DNA of 64,000 nucleotides from NCBI RefSeq assembly GCF_001905345.1, contig NZ_LFBV01000003.1, forward strand, positions 674,985-738,984. Direction: 5' to 3'. Shown in pieces: positions 59,854 to 64,000 of the stretch (positions are counted from its first letter, which is position 1; every line of letters begins with the position of its first letter). A program made the translations under genes and the position numbers. The DNA comes from Streptomyces uncialis. GTDB lineage: Bacteria > Actinomycetota > Actinomycetes > Streptomycetales > Streptomycetaceae. Below the pieces are notes generated by a model, which searched no databases, was not told the DNA's origin, and saw nothing but the letters and a program-made list of their open reading frames with translations.

Positions 59854-60690
59854 ATGTCCGATGCGACCCTGCCGGCGAACCCGCCGGACACCGGCGCGGA
59901 GGTCCTCGTCCGCACCCATGACGGACTGCGGCTCGCGGGCACGCTCCTGGTACCGCCGGGGCATCACGACGGCTCCCGGGACGCGGCGCTGTTCCTGCAC
60001 GGGTCGGGTGCCGACCGGGAGCAGGGCGGGCTTTTCACCCGGGTCGCCCGGGGTCTGGCGGACGGCGGGGTGGCCACACTCCGCTTCGATCTGCCGGGCC
60101 ATGGGCACAGCGAGGGGCGGCAGGCGGAGCTGAGCCTGTCCGGGCTGCTCAATCTGATCGGCTCCGGGCTGCGGGAGCTGCGGGAGCGGACCGGTGCCGC
60201 CCGGATCGCCGTACTGGCGGCGGGACTCACGGGCGGGGTGGCCGCGGGGTACGCGGCGCGGCGCGGCGACGAGATCGGCCGGCTGGTGCTGTTCGATCCG
60301 CTGATCGACTACCAGGAGCACTTCACGGCGGATTCGCCGCGGTGGCGCGGCGGCCGGCTGACCGAGCCCGCGGGCCGGACGCTGCTGGCAGACGGCGCGC
60401 TCGCGTCTGCCTGCGGACTGGCGGCGGGCCGGGCGATGCTCAACGAGGTCTTCTGGCTCCAGCCGCGCGGGGTGCTCGGCGCGGTGACCGCGCCCACCCT
60501 GATCGTGCACGGTACGGGCGCGGCACGGGTCCCCGTGGCGTCGTCACGGTCGGCGGCCGGGGCGCTCACCGCCGAGCACCGTCTCGTGGAGCTCCCGCCC
60601 GGCGGGGACGCGCTCGCGGGGGCGGTGTCGGCGGCCCTCGCCTGGCTGCTGCCCGCGGCCACCGACGCGGGCGACGACGCCCCTGGGTGA
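59854..60690 (+). CDS. Alpha/beta-hydrolase-fold protein lacking the usual nucleophile
   Basis: 278-residue alpha/beta-hydrolase-fold protein. Strand/loop marks are present: AALFLHGSGADREQGGLF (oxyanion HGxG region) and VATLRFDLPGHGHSEG. The nucleophile elbow, normally G-x-S-x-G-G, reads AAGLTGGVAAG with Leu at the Ser position. The late His region reads PPGGDALAG with no His. The Asp region VLFDPLIDYQEHF and TLIVHGTG are retained. It is probably a binding or stabilising protein, or uses different chemistry. Start ATG 59854 follows GGAG; a GTG one codon earlier is possible. Lone plus-strand gene between two minus-strand operons; hydrolase-like genes of unknown role occur in related indolotryptoline clusters. 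Confidence 0.85.
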   Translation: MSDATLPANPPDTGAEVLVRTHDGLRLAGTLLVPPGHHDGSRDAALFLHGSGADREQGGLFTRVARGLADGGVATLRFDLPGHGHSEGRQAELSLSGLLNLIGSGLRELRERTGAARIAVLAAGLTGGVAAGYAARRGDEIGRLVLFDPLIDYQEHFTADSPRWRGGRLTEPAGRTLLADGALASACGLAAGRAMLNEVFWLQPRGVLGAVTAPTLIVHGTGAARVPVASSRSAAGALTAEHRLVELPPGGDALAGAVSAALAWLLPAATDAGDDAPG

Positions 60691-60843
60691 CGTTCCTGGG
60701 CGACCTTCCGTCGGTGGACGCCGTGCCCGAGTCGGGCGTACGCGTGGAGCCGTGCCCTAGCCGTGCGGAGCCGTCGAGGCGTGCGGAGGCATGCCGAGCT
60801 GTGCCGGCGGGCCGCCGTCAGGTCGTCCAAGAGGCCGTCCAGG

Positions 60844-60862
60844 GGCCGTCCAGGAGACGGCC
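60844..60862. terminator. Hairpin between convergent hydrolase-like and flavin reductase genes
   Basis: GGCCGTC-CAGGA-GACGGCC, perfect 7-bp arms, immediately beyond the flavin reductase stop (60864, minus). It follows other GGCCGTCCAGG repeats at 60825-60850. Confidence 0.55.
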
Positions 60863-60863
60863 G

Positions 60864-61397
60864 TCAGGGGGCCACCCACGAGACGGTGTCCACGTCGGGC
60901 AGGGGCCACGCGGCGTACCGGCGCAGCCCGTACAGCAGGGGTCGCGGCGGGCTCCTGTGGTGGACCGCGGTCACCTCCCCGAACACCACGGCGTGGCTGC
61001 CGACCACCTGGTGCCCGCTGACCTCGCAGTCCGCGACGGTGTGCGCGTCCTCGACCAGATGCGGTCCGCCGCCCGTCACCGGGTACTCCCAGCGGACCTG
61101 GTCGAACCGGTGGGGCGCCCCGGACGCGAACAGTTCGGCGGTGGCGCGGGCCCCGTCGTGGAGCAGGTTCACCGCGAAGGCGCTCCGGCGGAGCATCGCG
61201 TCCAGGGTGGGGCTGCCGGTGCGCACACAGACCAGCAGGGTGGGCGGGGCGAGCGACACCGCGCACACGGAGGAGCACGTCATGCCCCACGGGCGCCCGC
61301 CGTCGGGGTCCGTGGCCGTGAGGACGGCGACACCGCTGGGGAACCCGGCCATCAGGGCGCGGAACCGGGTCGGGGTGATCTCTGGGGACAGTTTCAC
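60864..61397 (-). CDS. rebF: Flavin reductase (RebF type) partner of the halogenase
   Basis: 177-residue NAD(P)H:flavin oxidoreductase of the HpaC/RebF family, which supplies free FADH2. Family marks: RALMAGFPSGVAVLTATDPD, GMTCSSVCAVSLAPPTLLVCV and FAVNLLHDGA, ending with the conserved HHRSPPRPLLYGLRRYAAW region. The GTG at 61397 is coupled to the transporter stop by GTGA. Same operon as the tryptophan halogenase (halogenase, transporter, reductase), which needs reduced flavin; one or more FAD oxygenases of the pathway could also use it. Confidence 0.93.
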   Translation of the reverse strand: MKLSPEITPTRFRALMAGFPSGVAVLTATDPDGGRPWGMTCSSVCAVSLAPPTLLVCVRTGSPTLDAMLRRSAFAVNLLHDGARATAELFASGAPHRFDQVRWEYPVTGGGPHLVEDAHTVADCEVSGHQVVGSHAVVFGEVTAVHHRSPPRPLLYGLRRYAAWPLPDVDTVSWVAP

Positions 61398-62662
61398 GGA
61401 ACACCGCCTGTTCGCACGAGCGGCTCCCGGGAGGCCGCGTGGTGGTCGATGAGGGAGAGCAGCGGTCCGGTCAGGACGGTGGTGACGAGCGCCATGACCA
61501 GCATCGCGAGGAACAGTCCCGGGGTGAGGATGCCCGCCGCCCAGCCCACCTGGAGGACCACGATCTCGGTGAGTCCGCGGGTGTTGACCAGGACGCCGAC
61601 CCGCAGCGCGGTCCGGCGGTCCTCCCCCGCCCACAGCGCGCCGAGGTATCCGCCGCCGACCTTGCCGACGATCGCCAGCGCGGTGCACAGCAGGGTCGCG
61701 GACCAGGGCAGCGAGCCCGCCGATTCGGTGAACAGGGTGATCCCGGTGCCGACGAAGAACACCGGGAGCAGCACCCGGCCGACCCGGGCGACGACGGCGA
61801 CCGCCCGGGTCCAGGGGCCGTCGGGGTCATGGGGGACCATGACGCCCGCGAGGAACGCGCCGAGGACGGCGGTGAGTCCCGCGCCGTGGGCCCCGGTCGC
61901 CGCCAGCAGCGCGAGCCCGCCGAGCAGCACGGCGGCGGCCGTGGGGCGGCGGGCGGCGGCCGCCGTGATCCGGGGGCGGGCGAGTGCGCGGCGGCCTCCG
62001 TGCGCCAGCAGCAGCCCGACGGCGAGCGCGGCGAACGCCCCGGCCACCCCCCACAGTCCCCCGGCGGCCAGCCCCAGCGCGACGGCCAGCAGCAGCCACG
62101 CCACGGTGTCCAGCAGGATCGCGGACATCAGGGCGAGCGGCGCGGCCCGGCCGAGCCCGGGCCCGCGTTCGTCGATGACACAGGCGAGGACGGGCACCGC
62201 CGTCACGCTCATCGCCACGGGCAGCATCACCAGCAGCGCGGGCAGCGGCGCCGTACCGGCCAGGCCCGGCGGGCCGAGCCACAGCACCCAGCCGGCGAAC
62301 AGCAGCCCGGTCAGCAGCGGCAGCAGGAACACCCCGGCGCTCACCCGGCCGAGGGCCCGGTTCGCCGGACCGGCCGGGCCGTGCCGCAGCCCGTGGACGA
62401 CACCGACGAGGAACAGCACCAGCCCCGCCTCACCGACCCGGGCCAGCGGGACGGCGAGATGGTCCGGCAGCAGCCGGTCGAAGCCCGGTCCCCCGAGCAG
62501 GGCGAGCAGGGCGGGCCCGGCGCACAGGCCGACCAGTATCTCCCCGATCACCAGCGGCAGCCGCAGCCACCGCGCGACGGCCCGCCCGGTCAGCGCGACC
62601 AGGCCGAGGGCCCCGAGCAGGGCGGTCAGATGCAGTACTGACCACAGCAGATCGATCGTCAT
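61394..62662 (-). CDS. CPA2-type cation/proton antiporter family membrane protein (product export candidate)
   Basis: 422-residue membrane protein with about 12 hydrophobic helices, built like a monovalent cation:proton antiporter-2 protein. It has RLPLVIGEILVGLCAGPALL, MSVTAVPVLACVIDE, MSAILLDTVAWLLLAVALGL (Asp in the ion-path helix), GAFLAGVMVPHDPDGP and GVLVNTRGLTEIVVLQVGW (TRG motif). Antiporter-like genes sit next to halogenase and reductase genes in rebeccamycin-type clusters and are taken as self-protection or export proteins. Start ATG 62662 is chosen because GGAG lies 8 nt before it; the GTG two codons earlier is too close. The halogenase gene ends 24 bp upstream. Confidence 0.9.
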   Translation of the reverse strand: MTIDLLWSVLHLTALLGALGLVALTGRAVARWLRLPLVIGEILVGLCAGPALLALLGGPGFDRLLPDHLAVPLARVGEAGLVLFLVGVVHGLRHGPAGPANRALGRVSAGVFLLPLLTGLLFAGWVLWLGPPGLAGTAPLPALLVMLPVAMSVTAVPVLACVIDERGPGLGRAAPLALMSAILLDTVAWLLLAVALGLAAGGLWGVAGAFAALAVGLLLAHGGRRALARPRITAAAARRPTAAAVLLGGLALLAATGAHGAGLTAVLGAFLAGVMVPHDPDGPWTRAVAVVARVGRVLLPVFFVGTGITLFTESAGSLPWSATLLCTALAIVGKVGGGYLGALWAGEDRRTALRVGVLVNTRGLTEIVVLQVGWAAGILTPGLFLAMLVMALVTTVLTGPLLSLIDHHAASREPLVRTGGVP

Positions 62663-62686
62663 CGCCACGGCTCCGGCCGCCGCCGC

Positions 62687-64000
62687 TCAGCGGAACTGCG
62701 CGAAGTACGCGTACTGGCTGGGCAGTGTGCGCCGCAGATCCTCGGCCTGGGTGGCCAGCAGCCGGAACTCCCGCTGCGCGGCGGACGGGTCGAGCATGCG
62801 CAGCGCGGGTGAGGGTTTCAGCGGGATTCCGCCGAGCCCGAGCACCATGCACACATAGGAATAGGCCTCGAAGCCGTGATAGTGCGGATACACGGATTCC
62901 GGGTGCGGGAGTTTTGTCCGCCACTGTTCGACGCGTTCGGCGAGGGAGTCCGGGATCTTCCGGGTCTTGGTGTCCCGCCAGTACTCGTTGTCGGCGCGGG
63001 CGGCACCGTAGTAGTGCAGGACGAGGAATTCCCGGACACCGTCCATGCAGCGGTTGACGAGCGTGTTGTACGCGCTGCGCAGGGCGGGGTCCCAGTCGGC
63101 GTCGGGGAAATGCTTCACCAGTTGCTCGATGGCGTGCTGGATGAAGAAGATCCCGGTGGATTCCAGTGGTTCGACGAATCCGGAGGACAGTCCGACGGCG
63201 ACGCAGTTGTTCACCCAGGAGCGCCGGCTGCGGCCGATCCGCATCCGGATGTGGTTGGCCTCCAGATCGTCGGCGGCGGGGCCGACGAACCGGCGCAGGG
63301 TGCGCTCGGCCTCCTCGGGGGTGCAGTAGTCGCGGGCGTAGACGTAGCCCGTGCCGACCCTGCCGAACAGCGGGATGGTCCAGATCCAGCCCGCGGCCTG
63401 CGCGGTGGAGGTGGTGCAGGGGCGCAGCCCCTCGCGTTCCATGTCGACGGGTACCCGCAGCGCGACGGCGCTGTCGTTGGGGAGGGTGTCCTGGTACGAC
63501 TCGAACGGCTCGTCCAGGGCGTCGTTGATGAGCAGCCCGCGGAAGCCGGTGCAGTCGACGAAGAGGTCCCCGGCCAGGTCACCGCTGCCCCGGGTGGCGA
63601 CATGGCTGATCCAGCCGCGCTCGTCCCGGGCGACGTGGACCACGTCGTCCACCACGTGCAGCACCCCGCGCGCGACGGCGTAGTCCCGCAGGAAGTCGGC
63701 GAGCAGCGCGGCGTCGAAGTGGTACGCGTACGGGAACTGGGTGCCCTGTTCGGCGAGTGTGCTGCGGCCCGCGGGGCGGTCGGTGAGGTCCCCCTCGAAC
63801 AGGGCGCCGTCCATGTGGCGGGGCGAGCGCATCGTGTCGCACAGGGTGCCGACGAGGAAGCACTCCTTGTCGAACCGTTCGGTGGCGCCGCCGTCGGCCA
63901 GCCACCAGTCGGGGAGGGTGAACCCGTCCACCACCCGCTGCCGTTCGAAGGGATGGTAGAAATGGTGGCCCGGTGCCCGCCAGTTCTCGAAGCGGATACC
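62687..64000 (-). CDS. Flavin-dependent tryptophan halogenase, PyrH-like (5' end cut by window edge)
   Basis: 437 C-terminal residues of a flavin-dependent tryptophan halogenase; roughly 75 N-terminal residues, including the FAD GxGxxG loop and the catalytic Lys, lie right of the window. Visible marks: GIRFENWRAPGHHFYHPFER, STLAEQGTQFPYAYHFDAAL, FVDCTGFRGLLIN, the halogenase WxWxIP box (GWIWTIPLF), and SSGFVEPLESTGIFF with the catalytic Glu. The text follows tryptophan 5-halogenase PyrH much more closely than the 7-halogenase RebH. 5-Chlorination of tryptophan is therefore predicted, which agrees with the 5-chloro-indole of BE-54017 and cladoniamides. It is operonic with the transporter and flavin reductase that follow. 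Confidence 0.94.
   Translation of the reverse strand, partial: GIRFENWRAPGHHFYHPFERQRVVDGFTLPDWWLADGGATERFDKECFLVGTLCDTMRSPRHMDGALFEGDLTDRPAGRSTLAEQGTQFPYAYHFDAALLADFLRDYAVARGVLHVVDDVVHVARDERGWISHVATRGSGDLAGDLFVDCTGFRGLLINDALDEPFESYQDTLPNDSAVALRVPVDMEREGLRPCTTSTAQAAGWIWTIPLFGRVGTGYVYARDYCTPEEAERTLRRFVGPAADDLEANHIRMRIGRSRRSWVNNCVAVGLSSGFVEPLESTGIFFIQHAIEQLVKHFPDADWDPALRSAYNTLVNRCMDGVREFLVLHYYGAARADNEYWRDTKTRKIPDSLAERVEQWRTKLPHPESVYPHYHGFEAYSYVCMVLGLGGIPLKPSPALRMLDPSAAQREFRLLATQAEDLRRTLPSQYAYFAQFR

Noticed and set aside
60342..62858. Plus-strand open frame of ~840 codons across the reductase and transporter
   Set aside because: Arg/Ser/Ala-rich shadow; the minus-strand genes have clear family motifs.

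Overview
The window has the look of a Streptomyces-type actinomycete chromosome. It is very GC-rich with strong third-position GC bias, has many 4-bp ATGA/GTGA gene overlaps, uses GTG starts often, and carries typical regulators (an ECF sigma factor, LuxR-LAL, TetR, XRE-cupin). I see no rRNA, tRNA, CRISPR array, transposase or phage gene. All functions are read from protein motifs by eye; no database search was run.

Region A (1-9433, all minus strand) is one tightly packed operon of ten genes. It has an aldehyde dehydrogenase, a nucleoside 2-deoxyribosyltransferase-like protein, a dihydroorotate-dehydrogenase-like flavoprotein and a creatininase. These are followed by a nucleotide-sugar block (sugar dehydrogenase, epimerase/dehydratase, GT4 glycosyltransferase, sugar-1-P nucleotidyltransferase, DegT aminotransferase) and a glycoside hydrolase cut by the left edge. 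The combination matches no pathway I recognise. Region B (9434-16361) holds a long gene-free stretch, an atypical LuxR regulator with a perfect palindrome at its promoter, and a heterodimeric ABC exporter with one degenerate ATPase half.

Region C (16.4-20.5 kb) has a VOC protein divergent from a TetR regulator with a doubled operator, a quinone-oxidoreductase-like protein, and an ECF sigma factor set between a 52-aa protein and a 277-aa protein. Region D (21.3-37.9 kb) looks catabolic. It has a semialdehyde dehydrogenase, a 3-hydroxyisobutyrate-dehydrogenase-like protein, 2-oxoacid dehydrogenase E1 alpha and beta, an M24-fold protein, and a dipeptide-type ABC importer whose second permease and first ATPase are fused. 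Two amidohydrolases, a solute-binding lipoprotein and a divergent XRE-cupin regulator complete it. The likely job is import and breakdown of an amide-containing small molecule. Region E (38.0-41.2 kb) is a three-gene envelope-type operon in which a membrane protein and a small neighbour share a short motif.

Region F (43.4-64.0 kb, running off the right edge) is a tryptophan-dimer biosynthetic cluster. It contains an LAL regulator, an O-methyltransferase, a RebD/VioB-type chromopyrrolate synthase, a second methyltransferase, a RebP/StaP-type P450, a RebC/StaC-type monooxygenase, a RebO-type amino-acid oxidase, a flavin reductase, a cation/proton-antiporter-type transporter, a PyrH-like tryptophan halogenase and two further FAD monooxygenases. 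The two extra FAD enzymes plus two methyltransferases are the hallmark of indolotryptoline clusters (BE-54017, cladoniamides). The likely product is therefore a chlorinated, methylated indolotryptoline: halogenase and reductase make chloro-tryptophan, O and D dimerise it, P and C build the indolocarbazole, and the extra FAD enzymes and methyltransferases rearrange and decorate it.
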